64,000 bases of DNA from Halanaeroarchaeum sp051744605 (GTDB lineage: Archaea > Halobacteriota > Halobacteria > Halobacteriales > Halobacteriaceae), in contig JBNJDE010000001.1 in NCBI GenBank assembly GCA_051744605.1, positions 4,909 to 68,908 of the forward strand, written 5' to 3'. Below the pieces are notes generated by a model. The model was not told where the DNA came from, did no database searches, and saw only the letters and a list, made by a program, of their open reading frames with translations. How positions within the stretch are numbered: the first letter of the stretch is position 1; the number at the start of each line of letters is the position of its first letter. Made by a program: the position numbers and the translations under genes. This document shows positions 24,844 through 32,883 of the stretch, in pieces.

Positions 24844-25551
24844 ATGACACGCTGGCTCCCCTTTCTCGCGCTCCTCCTCACCCTCACCGTCGGTGTCGTT
24901 GCCCTCGCTCGCTCCTCCGCGGCGGTGATCGGCTCAGAGGACGTTCCGCACCTGAGCGGACGGGCGCTCCGGTGGAACGTCGTTGTCTCCCAGGGGCTCG
25001 TCGCCGTGGTCGTCATCGCGGGCGCCTATCTCGCCGACGTCCCCTGGGAGGCGTTCGGCTGGCGGGGCTTCGCTGGCGTTCCGGCGACGGAACTCGCGAG
25101 CAGTCTCCTCGTGGGGGTCGCCCTCGGTGCGGCGATAGCGATCGGAAACGTCCTCCTCGAACGCGTCGTCGACGCCCCGGCACTCCGCGAGGCCGAAGCG
25201 GTCAGGCACCTCCTGGCTCCATCCTCGCCGAGCGGGTGGGTGACCCTCCTGCTGGTCGTGGTCCCCACCATCGCCATCGCCGAGGAACTCCTGTTCCGGG
25301 GCGCCCTGGTCGGTGCACTCGCCGTCGGTTTCGAGGTCTCGCCCTGGGCGCTGGCGGTGCTCTCCAGTCTGGCGTTCGGCGCCGCTCACAGTGCGCAGGG
25401 TACCGTCGGGGTGGTGGTCACGGCCGTCTTCGGGTTGGTCCTGGCGGTCGCGTTCGTCCTGACCGGCGACCTGCTGGTCGTCATCGTCGCGCACGGCGTC
25501 GTGGACGCCGTCGAGTTCGTCTACTACGAGGGGCCCCTTTCGACCCTCTAG
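24844..25551 (+). CDS. CPBP-family intramembrane metalloprotease (Abi/CAAX-like)
   Basis: A 235-residue protein with about seven hydrophobic segments. The family's motif 1, AEELLFRGALVGAL, carries the metal-activating Glu pair; motif 2 is LAFGAAHSAQG and motif 3 is IVAHGVVDAVEF, giving the expected Glu/His/His site. Relatives include Rce1 CAAX prenyl proteases and bacteriocin-immunity proteins. Natural substrates in haloarchaea are unknown. It lies 66 bases downstream of lonB on the same strand. Its TAG stop shares the tetramer CTAG (25548-25551) with the opposing gene's stop. Confidence 0.85.
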   Translation: MTRWLPFLALLLTLTVGVVALARSSAAVIGSEDVPHLSGRALRWNVVVSQGLVAVVVIAGAYLADVPWEAFGWRGFAGVPATELASSLLVGVALGAAIAIGNVLLERVVDAPALREAEAVRHLLAPSSPSGWVTLLLVVVPTIAIAEELLFRGALVGALAVGFEVSPWALAVLSSLAFGAAHSAQGTVGVVVTAVFGLVLAVAFVLTGDLLVVIVAHGVVDAVEFVYYEGPLSTL

Positions 25552-26030
25552 AGGCCTTCGAGTTCGCGGAGACGTCTGGTGACGCCCGGTGGTGCACTGT
25601 CGGGCCCGTCGCTGATCCGATGGGCCGGCACCACGAGCGGGGCCGGGTTGGCCCGGAGCGCGTCTCGCACCACCGTCGTTCCGTCTTCGACGTCGGCGAG
25701 CACGGCGGTCGTTCGGGCGACGGCCTCGACGGTGGCCGATTCCCCGTACGGTATCGACCGAACCTCCTCGAGGGCCGCGCGCTGGTCCGTCGGGATGGTA
25801 ACGGCGACGTCGACGTCCGCGAACTCGTCGGGTCCTCCGTCCAGGTAGTCGAATATTCGGTCCAGAAGCGGGTGCTCGGCCCTCGCGTCCTGGTCGGGCG
25901 TCTCGGGGAAGGAGACGCTGATGACCTTCGAACCGACGACGCCGACCTGGACGTATCGGTCGAGCAGCGTCGACTCCCGCGCGTAGATACCGGCTGCCTC
26001 CATGGCGTGTCGGTCGCCCGGACCGGCCAT
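25548..26030 (-). CDS. Alkyltransferase-like (MGMT-family) protein lacking the acceptor cysteine
   Basis: About 160 residues. The C-terminal half matches the O6-alkylguanine-DNA alkyltransferase DNA-binding domain: IPYGESATVEAVARTTAV, then the recognition helix TTVVRDALRANPAPLVVP. Where active enzymes have Pro-Cys-His-Arg, this protein has PAHRIS, so the alkyl-accepting Cys is Ala (codon at 25623-25625). Such ATL proteins bind alkylated DNA and flag it for nucleotide excision repair rather than repairing it directly. I chose the ATG at 26030; one at 26063 would overlap the trpC promoter, and one at 26003 is also possible. Confidence 0.8.
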   Translation of the reverse strand: MAGPGDRHAMEAAGIYARESTLLDRYVQVGVVGSKVISVSFPETPDQDARAEHPLLDRIFDYLDGGPDEFADVDVAVTIPTDQRAALEEVRSIPYGESATVEAVARTTAVLADVEDGTTVVRDALRANPAPLVVPAHRISDGPDSAPPGVTRRLRELEGL

Positions 26031-26053
26031 GAACGTTTGGCCCGAGCCGCAAT

Positions 26054-26061
26054 GCTTATGC
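26054..26061 (+). promoter_or_regulatory. TATA-like box of the trpCBA operon
   Basis: GCTTATGC is centred about 31 bases before the trpC ATG (26088). It overlaps the left arm of the inverted repeat at 26058-26075, so a protein bound there would block promoter access. Confidence 0.45.
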
Positions 26062-26075
26062 ACAGACTAGTGCAT
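26058..26075. promoter_or_regulatory. Candidate trp operator: inverted repeat between TATA box and trpC start
   Basis: ATGCAC-AGACTA-GTGCAT has 6-bp arms around a 6-bp spacer and contains a rare CTAG. A separate TGTACA at 26079-26084 matches the core of the TRP box bound by TrpY in Methanothermobacter. Both are placed where a repressor would act; one hexamer alone is weak evidence. Confidence 0.45.
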
Positions 26076-26087
26076 TGATGTACAACA

Positions 26088-26840
26088 ATGGACGAAACGA
26101 ACTCGATGGCGCCCGCGGTGCGCTCGATCCTGCGGGCGGCCGACGAACGTCCCGATCCCGACGGTCGCGTCGCGGTCGATGGTCAGTCACTGGTGACGGC
26201 CATCGAGACGACGACCGACGCCGGGCGGGTCCCGATCATCGCCGAGGTGAAACCGACGAGTCCGACGACCGATGGAACCAGGACCGACGACCCCGTGGGG
26301 CTCGCCCGCGAGATGGTGGCCGGCGGGGCCACGGCGCTCTCGGTGCTCACCGAACCCGAACACTTCGGCGGGTCGACCGAATCGCTCGAACGCATCCGCG
26401 AGACGGTCGACGTCCCGGTGGTGCGCAAGGATTTCGTCCGCAGCGAGGCCCAGCTTGACGCCGTCGCCGCGGACGCGGTACTGCTGATCGTCCGGTTCGT
26501 CGACGACCTCCCCCACCTCGTCGAGGCGGCTCGCGACCGCGGGATGGAACCGCTGGTCGAGGTTCACTCCAGCGACGAACTGGTCGCCGCACTCGACGCC
26601 GGTGCCGACCTCGTGGGCATCAACAACCGCGACCTCTCTCGACTCGAGGTCGACCTGGCTACCTTCGAAGCGGTCGCGCCGAGCGCGCCCGAGGACGTCA
26701 CGCTCGTCGCCGAGAGTGGTATCGCCACTCCCGACGACGTCCGCCGGATGCGCGAGGCCGGCGCCGACGCGTTGCTCGTCGGCTCCGCCATCATGGCCGG
26801 CGACGTCCGCGAACGGACACGGGAGCTGGTCGCGGCATGA
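26088..26840 (+). CDS. trpC: Indole-3-glycerol-phosphate synthase
   Basis: A 250-residue TIM barrel with all IGPS landmarks: IIAEVKPTSPT (catalytic Lys), VLTEPEHFGGS, VVRKDFV (second catalytic Lys), VEVHSSDEL, GINNRDLS and VAESGI. It closes the indole ring of tryptophan from CdRP. It is the first gene of a tight trpC-trpB-trpA operon, overlapping trpB by four bases (ATGA). The other trp genes are not in the window. A TATA box, an inverted repeat and a TGTACA hexamer lie directly upstream. Confidence 0.96.
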   Translation: MDETNSMAPAVRSILRAADERPDPDGRVAVDGQSLVTAIETTTDAGRVPIIAEVKPTSPTTDGTRTDDPVGLAREMVAGGATALSVLTEPEHFGGSTESLERIRETVDVPVVRKDFVRSEAQLDAVAADAVLLIVRFVDDLPHLVEAARDRGMEPLVEVHSSDELVAALDAGADLVGINNRDLSRLEVDLATFEAVAPSAPEDVTLVAESGIATPDDVRRMREAGADALLVGSAIMAGDVRERTRELVAA

Positions 26841-28060
26841 GCGTGGGAAGCTTCGGCGAGTACGGCGGACAGTACGTGCCAGAAGCGCTGATGCCGGCGG
26901 TCGAGGAACTCGCCGACGCGTACGAACGGTACGTCCTCGAGAACGAGGACGGATTCATGGACGAACTGCGACGCCATCTCCGGGAGTTCGGCGGTCGGCC
27001 GACGCCGTTGCAACACGCGGCGGCCCTGAGCGAGCGCTACGGGTACGACGTCTACCTCAAACGGGAGGACCTCCTCCACGGGGGTGCGCACAAACTGAAC
27101 AACGCCCTCGGGCAGGTCCTGCTGGCGACGTACATGGGCAAAGAGCGCATCGTCGCGGAGACGGGCGCGGGACAGCACGGCACGGCCACGGCGATGGCCT
27201 GCGCGTACCTCGACGTCGACTGCGAGATTTACATGGGCCGGACGGACATCAACCGCCAGCGCCCCAACGTCTTCCGGATGCGAATCCACGACGCGGCCGT
27301 CAACCCGGTCGACGCCGGGTCCGGGACGCTCAAGGAGGCCATCAACGCGACGCTGCGCGACTGGGCGACGAACGTCGAGGACACGCACTACGTCATCGGG
27401 TCGGTCGTCGGTCCCCACCCGTTCCCGAGCATGGTTCGGGACTTCCAGGCCGTCATCTCTGAGGAGGCACGCGAACAGGCACTGGCGCAGATCGGGTCGC
27501 TCCCGGACGCCGTGGTGGCCTGTGCGGGCGGCGGGTCGAACACCATGGGTTCGTTCGCGAACTTCCTCGACGACGAGTCCGTGGACCTCTACGCCGTCGA
27601 GGCCGGTGGCGACGGGATCACGGTCGAGGATTCGACGGGGTTCGCGCCGCATTCCGCCACGCTCTCGGCCGGCGAGGACGGCGTGCTCCACGGTGCCCGC
27701 ACGAAGCTCCTGCAGACTACCGACGGACAGGTCGTCGAGTCCCACAGCGTGAGCGCGGGACTCGACTACGCCGGCGTCGGCCCGGAACTCTCTCACCTCG
27801 TCGATACGGGGCGGGTCACGCCGGTCAACGTGGACGACGACGCGGCCCTGAATGCCTTCCACCGTCTCTCGCAGGCCGAGGGGATCATCCCCGCGCTCGA
27901 GAGTAGCCACGCCATCGCCTTCCTGGAGGAGGCGAACTTCGACGGGCCGGTCGTCGTCACGCTCTCCGGTCGCGGGGACAAGGATCTCGATACGGTTATC
28001 GAGGAGAGCGACCGGCGGGAGATTCCCGCTGCACCGTCGATGGAGGTATTCGATGGGTGA
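26837..28060 (+). CDS. trpB: Tryptophan synthase beta subunit
   Basis: A 407-residue PLP enzyme of the main TrpB1 group. The PLP lysine lies in GGAHKLNNALGQ, followed by ETGAGQHGTATAM, the phosphate-binding CAGGGSNTMG and the C-terminal VTLSGRGDKDLD. It condenses indole with serine to form tryptophan, taking indole through a tunnel from TrpA. The start overlaps trpC by ATGA, and the last eight bases overlap trpA, consistent with coupled translation and equal subunit supply. Confidence 0.97.
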   Translation: MSVGSFGEYGGQYVPEALMPAVEELADAYERYVLENEDGFMDELRRHLREFGGRPTPLQHAAALSERYGYDVYLKREDLLHGGAHKLNNALGQVLLATYMGKERIVAETGAGQHGTATAMACAYLDVDCEIYMGRTDINRQRPNVFRMRIHDAAVNPVDAGSGTLKEAINATLRDWATNVEDTHYVIGSVVGPHPFPSMVRDFQAVISEEAREQALAQIGSLPDAVVACAGGGSNTMGSFANFLDDESVDLYAVEAGGDGITVEDSTGFAPHSATLSAGEDGVLHGARTKLLQTTDGQVVESHSVSAGLDYAGVGPELSHLVDTGRVTPVNVDDDAALNAFHRLSQAEGIIPALESSHAIAFLEEANFDGPVVVTLSGRGDKDLDTVIEESDRREIPAAPSMEVFDG

Positions 28061-28883
28061 ACGAGCCATCGCGCGGGCCTTCGAGGACGGGCCCGCACTG
28101 GTTCCGTACGTCGTCGCCGGGGACCCCGACGCCGAATCGACCGCGGCGTACGTCGAGGCGCTCGTCAGGGGCGGGGCCGACGTCCTGGAGCTGGGACTGC
28201 CGTTCTCCGAGCCCATCGCCGACGGTCCGACCATCGAGGGCGGCATCCGCCGGGCCCTGGACGCCGGGATGACGCCATCGCGGTATCTCGACCTCGTCGC
28301 CGACCTGGACGTGACGGTCCCCATCGTCACGATGACGTATTACAATCTCATCTTCCACTACGGCGACGGCGACGTGGAACCGTTCGTGGCCGATGCCGCT
28401 GCCGCCGGCGTCGACGGCCTGATCGTGCCCGACCTCCCCGTGGAGGAGAGTGACCCGTTGCGAGCGGCGTGCGAGGAACACGACCTCGCACTCGTGTTCA
28501 TCGTCGCACCGACGACGACAGCGGCGCGGATCGAACGGATCGTCTCGCAGGCCTCAGGGTTCGTCTACGTGCAGGCTCGTCTGGGAACGACCGGGGCCCG
28601 GGAGAGCGTGAGCGAACAGACCTACGAGAGCCTGGAACGCCTCCCCGACGTCGACATCCCGACGGCGGTCGGATTCGGCGTCAGCAGCGGCGAACAGGCC
28701 CGTTCCATCGTCGAGGGCGGTGCCGACGGCGTCGTCGCCGGGAGCGTCTTCGTCGACATCGTCGCATCGGGCGAGAACGTGTCAGCGCGTCTCGAAGAAA
28801 CCGCCGCCGCCATCAAGGTGGGGGCGACCGACGCGGCTGCCGAGTCCGGCCAGTCCGCAGTGTCGGAACCGGAACGAACATAG
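28053..28883 (+). CDS. trpA: Tryptophan synthase alpha subunit
   Basis: A 276-residue TIM barrel. The catalytic Glu and Asp lie in VLELGLPFSEPIADGPTI. Other landmarks are IVTMTYYNLIFHYG, GLIVPDLPVEES, the phosphate-binding AVGFGVSSGEQA and VVAGSVFVDIV. It cleaves indole-3-glycerol phosphate to indole and glyceraldehyde-3-phosphate. It ends with a short Ser/Glu-rich tail and a TAG stop, 18 bases before the ADH synthase gene, so the tryptophan operon may read into the shikimate gene that follows. Confidence 0.96.
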   Translation: MGERAIARAFEDGPALVPYVVAGDPDAESTAAYVEALVRGGADVLELGLPFSEPIADGPTIEGGIRRALDAGMTPSRYLDLVADLDVTVPIVTMTYYNLIFHYGDGDVEPFVADAAAAGVDGLIVPDLPVEESDPLRAACEEHDLALVFIVAPTTTAARIERIVSQASGFVYVQARLGTTGARESVSEQTYESLERLPDVDIPTAVGFGVSSGEQARSIVEGGADGVVAGSVFVDIVASGENVSARLEETAAAIKVGATDAAAESGQSAVSEPERT

Positions 28884-28901
28884 CGACGGGCTTGCTACAC
28901 C

Positions 28902-29702
28902 ATGGCAATGACAGCTGGGAAAACCGCACGACTCGACCGTATCGGACGTGACGGACGGTTCGTCACGATTCCGATGGACCACGGCATAACAATGGGACCG
29001 GTACGCGGCCTCGTCGACATCGAGGCGACCATCGACGCGGTGACCCGCGGCGGTGCGGACGCCGTCCTCACCCAGAAGGGCATCGCGTCTCGGGTCCATC
29101 CGAACAAGAACGGCAAGGGCTACATCGTTCACCTCAACGGCTCGACCACCATCGGGCCGGACGAGAACGACAAGCGGGTCACCGGGACCGTCGAGGACGC
29201 GGTGCGGGCCGGTGCCGACGCCGTCTCCTTTCACATCAACGTCGGCAGCGTCCACGAACCCGATCAGATCGAAGACCTGGCCGAACTGACCACCGAGGCC
29301 GACCGCCTCGGGATGCCGGTCCTCGCGATGGCGTACGCAAGGGGGCCGGGGGTCGACGAACACGACGCCGAGAGCCTGGGTCACGCGGTCCGACTGGCCG
29401 AGGAACTCGGCGCGGACGTCGTGAAGACGGCCTACAGCGGCGACGCAGAGAGCTTCGAACACGTCGCGAACGCTGCACGACTCCCGGTCATCATCGCCGG
29501 CGGAAGTCCACAGGGCGACCTCGCGACGCTCGAGAACGTCCAGGGCGTCATCGAGGCCGGCGGTGCGGGCGTCTCGATGGGACGGACCATCTTCCAGCAC
29601 GACGATCCCTACGCGATGACGGCTGCGGTCTCGGCGGTCGTCCACGACGAGGTCGACCCCGAGACGGCGATGCGCGAGGCGGGCCTGGCCCTCGAGGCCT
29701 GA
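28902..29702 (+). CDS. 2-amino-3,7-dideoxy-D-threo-hept-6-ulosonate (ADH) synthase, AroA'
   Basis: A 266-residue FbaB-type class I aldolase. Motifs are FVTIPMDHGITMGPVRGL, HLNGSTTIGP, AMAYARGPG, the Schiff-base lysine region ADVVKTAYSGD and PVIIAGGSPQ. It begins the archaeal alternative route to 3-dehydroquinate, joining an aspartate-semialdehyde-derived unit with a ketose phosphate product. The DHQ synthase II that completes this route lies 0.8 kb downstream. It follows trpA by 18 bases, so tryptophan and precursor synthesis may be co-transcribed. Confidence 0.92.
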   Translation: MAMTAGKTARLDRIGRDGRFVTIPMDHGITMGPVRGLVDIEATIDAVTRGGADAVLTQKGIASRVHPNKNGKGYIVHLNGSTTIGPDENDKRVTGTVEDAVRAGADAVSFHINVGSVHEPDQIEDLAELTTEADRLGMPVLAMAYARGPGVDEHDAESLGHAVRLAEELGADVVKTAYSGDAESFEHVANAARLPVIIAGGSPQGDLATLENVQGVIEAGGAGVSMGRTIFQHDDPYAMTAAVSAVVHDEVDPETAMREAGLALEA

Positions 29703-30371
29703 TCAGAAGACGGTGGGCAGTTGTTGTAGCGACTTCAGGGTGTGGACCGGTTCGGCCGTCGCCCGCTCTTCTCTGTCGACTGCCGTGGGAACCCAGACGG
29801 ACCTGACGCCGACCCGGTTCGCGCCGGCGATGTCGTCGGACAGCGAGTTGCCGACGTGGATGGTCGCATCCGGTTCGACGCCGAGTTCCCCGAGGGCGAT
29901 CTCGAACGGCTCCGGCGAGGGTTTCGAAGGAGTGGTCTCGCCACCGTAGACGATGGTGTCGAAGGTATCGGTGAGGCCGAGCGTCTCCAGTTTCTGCCAC
30001 TGATGGGCCCGTTCCCCGTTGGTGACGAGGCCGACCGGGCGGTCGCCGACGCTCGCGAGGGCCTGGCGGGCCCCTTCGCGGAAGCTAACCGCTGTGTGGT
30101 CGAACCGGCCGATGTACGTCTCGGCGATAGTGTCGGCGGGAACCGGTTCGACACCGGCACGCTGGGCGGCGATGTCGAACGCGTTGGTCATGAACGAGAC
30201 GGTGTCGTCCGCGTCGGGGGCCTCGTTGATGGCCTCCCGAAGCCGCTGTTGGTCGGTGAAGGGTTCGACGTCGAGCGTCTCGAACGTCTCCTGGAGGAGG
30301 GCCTCGCCGTCCTGCTCGTGGACGCAGAGCGTCCCGTCGAGGTCGAAGAGGACGGCGTCGGTTCGTGGCAT
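29703..30371 (-). CDS. HAD-superfamily hydrolase
   Basis: A 222-residue protein from ATG 30371. Motif I is AVLFDLDGTLCVHE (nucleophile Asp and acid/base Asp), motif II GLVTNGERAHQW, motif III Lys in ETTPSKPSPEPF, and motif IV IHVGNSLSDDIAGAN. A helical cap sits between motifs I and II. It is a phosphatase of the haloacid dehalogenase group with undetermined substrate. It lies on the opposite strand between the two shikimate genes; its stop abuts that of the ADH synthase gene (TGATCA). Confidence 0.88.
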   Translation of the reverse strand: MPRTDAVLFDLDGTLCVHEQDGEALLQETFETLDVEPFTDQQRLREAINEAPDADDTVSFMTNAFDIAAQRAGVEPVPADTIAETYIGRFDHTAVSFREGARQALASVGDRPVGLVTNGERAHQWQKLETLGLTDTFDTIVYGGETTPSKPSPEPFEIALGELGVEPDATIHVGNSLSDDIAGANRVGVRSVWVPTAVDREERATAEPVHTLKSLQQLPTVF

Positions 30372-30474
30372 ATCCGTCCCTGCGTCCCGCGGTCTGATAA
30401 CGGTTCGGACGTCGGGGTGGTCAGTAATCCGCGGTTTCGGCACGTTGAAGGAACGCCACCGCCACAGTGCGGGT

Positions 30475-31638
30475 ATGACACCCTCGGTCTGGCTGAAAGC
30501 CGACGACGCGGTCGGCGACTGGGAGACGCGCAAACGACGGATCACGACCGGCCTGGAGGCCGGCGTCGACTGGATTCTCGTCGACGAGTGGGACGTCACG
30601 AAGGTCCGGGAACTCGGCGAGGTGAACGTCGCCGCCTTCGTCACCGACGACGTCGACGTCATCGGCGAACAGGCGGAGGATCTCGGCGATGCCGACGCCT
30701 ACATCGTCGGCAAGGACGGCGAAGGCGACGGGACCATCGACCTCCCCAGCGACTTCGCGGGGTCGGCCGACCTCTCGACCGTCCGCCGGGACGGCGCGGA
30801 CGGGGCGTTCGTCCGCATCTTCGACGCCGACTACGAGGCCTTCGCCGAGGCCGCGGCCGCCGACGCCGATCACACCCTCGTCGTCGGGGAGGACTGGAAG
30901 ATCATCCCGCTCGAGAATCTCATCGCCCGCATCGGCGACGAGACGGACCTCGTCGCGGGCGTACAGAGCGCCGCCGAGGCCGAGACCGCCTTCGACACGC
31001 TCGATATCGGCGCCGACGGCGTCCTCCTCGACACGGACGATCCGGACGAGATCCGCGAGACGGTCCGCGTCCGCGATTCGACCACCCGGGAATCGGTCGA
31101 CCTGGAGTACGCCGAGGTCATCGAGGTCGAACCGGCGGGGAGCGCCGACCGCGTCTGCGTCGACACCGCATCGATTATGGACGACGACGAGGGGATGCTC
31201 GTCGGGAGCATGAGCCGCGGGCTCTTTTTCGTCTACGCCGAGACCGCAGAATCACCGTACGTCGCGTCGCGGCCGTTCCGCGTCAACGCCGGTGCCGTCC
31301 ACGCCTACGCGCGGACGCCGGCGGGCGACACGAAGTACCTCGCGGAACTGAAAAGTGGCGACGAGGTCCAGATCGTGGACACCGCCGGCAACACCCGCGA
31401 GGCCGTGGTCGGGCGCGCGAAGATCGAACGCCGCCCGATGTTCCGGGTCCGCGCTCGAGCGGCGGACGGCGACGAGTTCGAGACGCTGTTGCAGAACGCC
31501 GAGACGATCAAGGTCGAGACCCGGGACGGACGGCGGGCCATCACCGACCTCGAGGTCGGCGACGAGGTTGCCGTCTTCCGGCAATCCGGCGGTCGTCACT
31601 TCGGCGAGGCTGTGGACGAACGCATCATCGAGAAGTAG
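30475..31638 (+). CDS. 3-dehydroquinate synthase II, AroB'
   Basis: A 387-residue protein from ATG 30475. It begins MTPSVWLKADDAVGDWETRK and carries the family regions EDWKIIPLENLIA, GADGVLLDTDDP, VCVDTASIMDDDEGMLVGS and FRVNAGAVHAY. It deaminates and cyclises ADH with NAD+ to give 3-dehydroquinate and ammonia, the second step of the archaeal shikimate variant. The gene has its own 103-base spacer, divergent from the HAD gene. The next pathway enzyme (AroD) is at 32.2-32.9 kb. Confidence 0.93.
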   Translation: MTPSVWLKADDAVGDWETRKRRITTGLEAGVDWILVDEWDVTKVRELGEVNVAAFVTDDVDVIGEQAEDLGDADAYIVGKDGEGDGTIDLPSDFAGSADLSTVRRDGADGAFVRIFDADYEAFAEAAAADADHTLVVGEDWKIIPLENLIARIGDETDLVAGVQSAAEAETAFDTLDIGADGVLLDTDDPDEIRETVRVRDSTTRESVDLEYAEVIEVEPAGSADRVCVDTASIMDDDEGMLVGSMSRGLFFVYAETAESPYVASRPFRVNAGAVHAYARTPAGDTKYLAELKSGDEVQIVDTAGNTREAVVGRAKIERRPMFRVRARAADGDEFETLLQNAETIKVETRDGRRAITDLEVGDEVAVFRQSGGRHFGEAVDERIIEK

Positions 31639-31659
31639 GTCCGGTCGTTCGGATTCGAC

Positions 31660-32139
31660 TCACCGAAACGGCAGTCCCTCGGGCCCCTCGTCCTCTTCGG
31701 GGCTGACCTCCGTCTCTAACTCCGAGAGTTCGGTCGTACACCACGGACAGAAGTCGAGCTCGGCGTCGAGTTCGCCGCCGCAGTTCGGACACGTCGGCGT
31801 CTCGCTACTGGCCTGGCGTTCGGTCGCCCGTTCCTGTCGGAGTCCGGTCAGATAGGCGTCGACGACGTTGAGCACCCTGACGACGAGGAGACTGCCCGTC
31901 ACTTCGAGCGAGAAATCCTGACTCGCCGAGATGAGTCCGTCGATGCCGGTCTGCTGGAACGCGGTGACGGCGGATTCCGGGACGACCATCGCCGCGGTGA
32001 CCAGCGCGAGCGCGAACCACGCGATCGCTCTGAGCCAGGCCCGGAGGTAGACGTGTCCGAGCCCCGGGTACAGGAACCCGAGCAGGCCGGCGATGATCGG
32101 GCGACGGCGGATCAGCGACGATTGCACACCTGCACTCAT
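31660..32139 (-). CDS. Zinc-ribbon membrane protein (DUF7575-like)
   Basis: A 159-residue protein. The N-terminal half carries a TM2-like hairpin (IIAGLLGFLYPGLGHVYL, then IAWFALALVTAAMVV) and a further hydrophobic stretch (VTGSLLVVRVLNVVDAYLTG). The C-terminal half has a zinc ribbon with CPNCGGELD and CPWCTTEL, then an acidic tail. It is a common haloarchaeal architecture of unknown role; the DUF7575 name is from memory. It converges with the DHQ synthase gene. Confidence 0.75.
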   Translation of the reverse strand: MSAGVQSSLIRRRPIIAGLLGFLYPGLGHVYLRAWLRAIAWFALALVTAAMVVPESAVTAFQQTGIDGLISASQDFSLEVTGSLLVVRVLNVVDAYLTGLRQERATERQASSETPTCPNCGGELDAELDFCPWCTTELSELETEVSPEEDEGPEGLPFR

Positions 32140-32199
32140 CGCCGTGGACAGGTTAAGGTGTTGCTTTCCACGATGTCGCCCGAGATTCCAGTGGATCTC

Positions 32200-32883
32200 T
32201 CAGAGCAAGGCGTCGACGAGGGTCCGTAACTGTGCGAGGTCGTACTGGCCGGGTGCGGTCGCGTTCGCAGGGTCGACCGGTGCGTAGCCGATCGATGACC
32301 CGTACAGGGGGGCGACGACTCGCGAGTGACGGCCTGGCTGGCCCATGGCCATCGTCGCGACCCGTTCGCCCGCACGCGAGAACTCGTACGTGACTCGCAG
32401 GAGATCGAGGACCTGACCGCTGTGTTCGGCGGTGACGGCCAGTTTGCCGACGTCGCCGAGGGCACAGAGCTGGGCCAGCCGGTCGGCGAGGTCGCCCAGA
32501 TCGGGTGTGCGCTCGAAGTCGTGGCTCGAGACGACGGTCTGGACGCCCGCCGACGTCGCTGCCGCCAGTACCTCTGAGGCGTCCTCGTGGACGTCGGTGT
32601 CGATGAGTGCGTCGAGTTCGACGTCGACGGCCGCGACGGCGTCGACCGAGACTGCCGCCACCAGTTCGTCGATCCGTTCGGGTTCGTCCGCCCGTTCTCC
32701 GCCCTCCCATTCGGGTCGGTTCGTCACGAGGAGCGGCAGGGCCCCGTCGTACCCCTCGAGGTCGGCGAGCGGGTCGTCGGCGAGGTCCATGCGGAACTCG
32801 ACGGCGTCGGCGTGCTCGCGTGCCGCTGGCTCCTCGTCCAGGTCGCCCGTACTCGCCGCGAGGACGAACCCGTCGAAATCCAT
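32200..32883 (-). CDS. aroD: 3-dehydroquinate dehydratase, type I
   Basis: A 227-residue TIM barrel. The family landmarks are AVEFRMDLADDP, LLVTNRPEWEGG, VVSSHDFERTP (catalytic His), the Schiff-base Lys in LGDVGKLAVTAEHSG, and MAMGQPGRHSRVVAPLYGSS. It removes water from 3-dehydroquinate to form 3-dehydroshikimate. Its ATG overlaps the tfb stop (TGATG), so a central biosynthetic enzyme is translated right behind a general transcription factor. This places three consecutive shikimate steps within 4 kb. Confidence 0.94.
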   Translation of the reverse strand: MDFDGFVLAASTGDLDEEPAAREHADAVEFRMDLADDPLADLEGYDGALPLLVTNRPEWEGGERADEPERIDELVAAVSVDAVAAVDVELDALIDTDVHEDASEVLAAATSAGVQTVVSSHDFERTPDLGDLADRLAQLCALGDVGKLAVTAEHSGQVLDLLRVTYEFSRAGERVATMAMGQPGRHSRVVAPLYGSSIGYAPVDPANATAPGQYDLAQLRTLVDALL

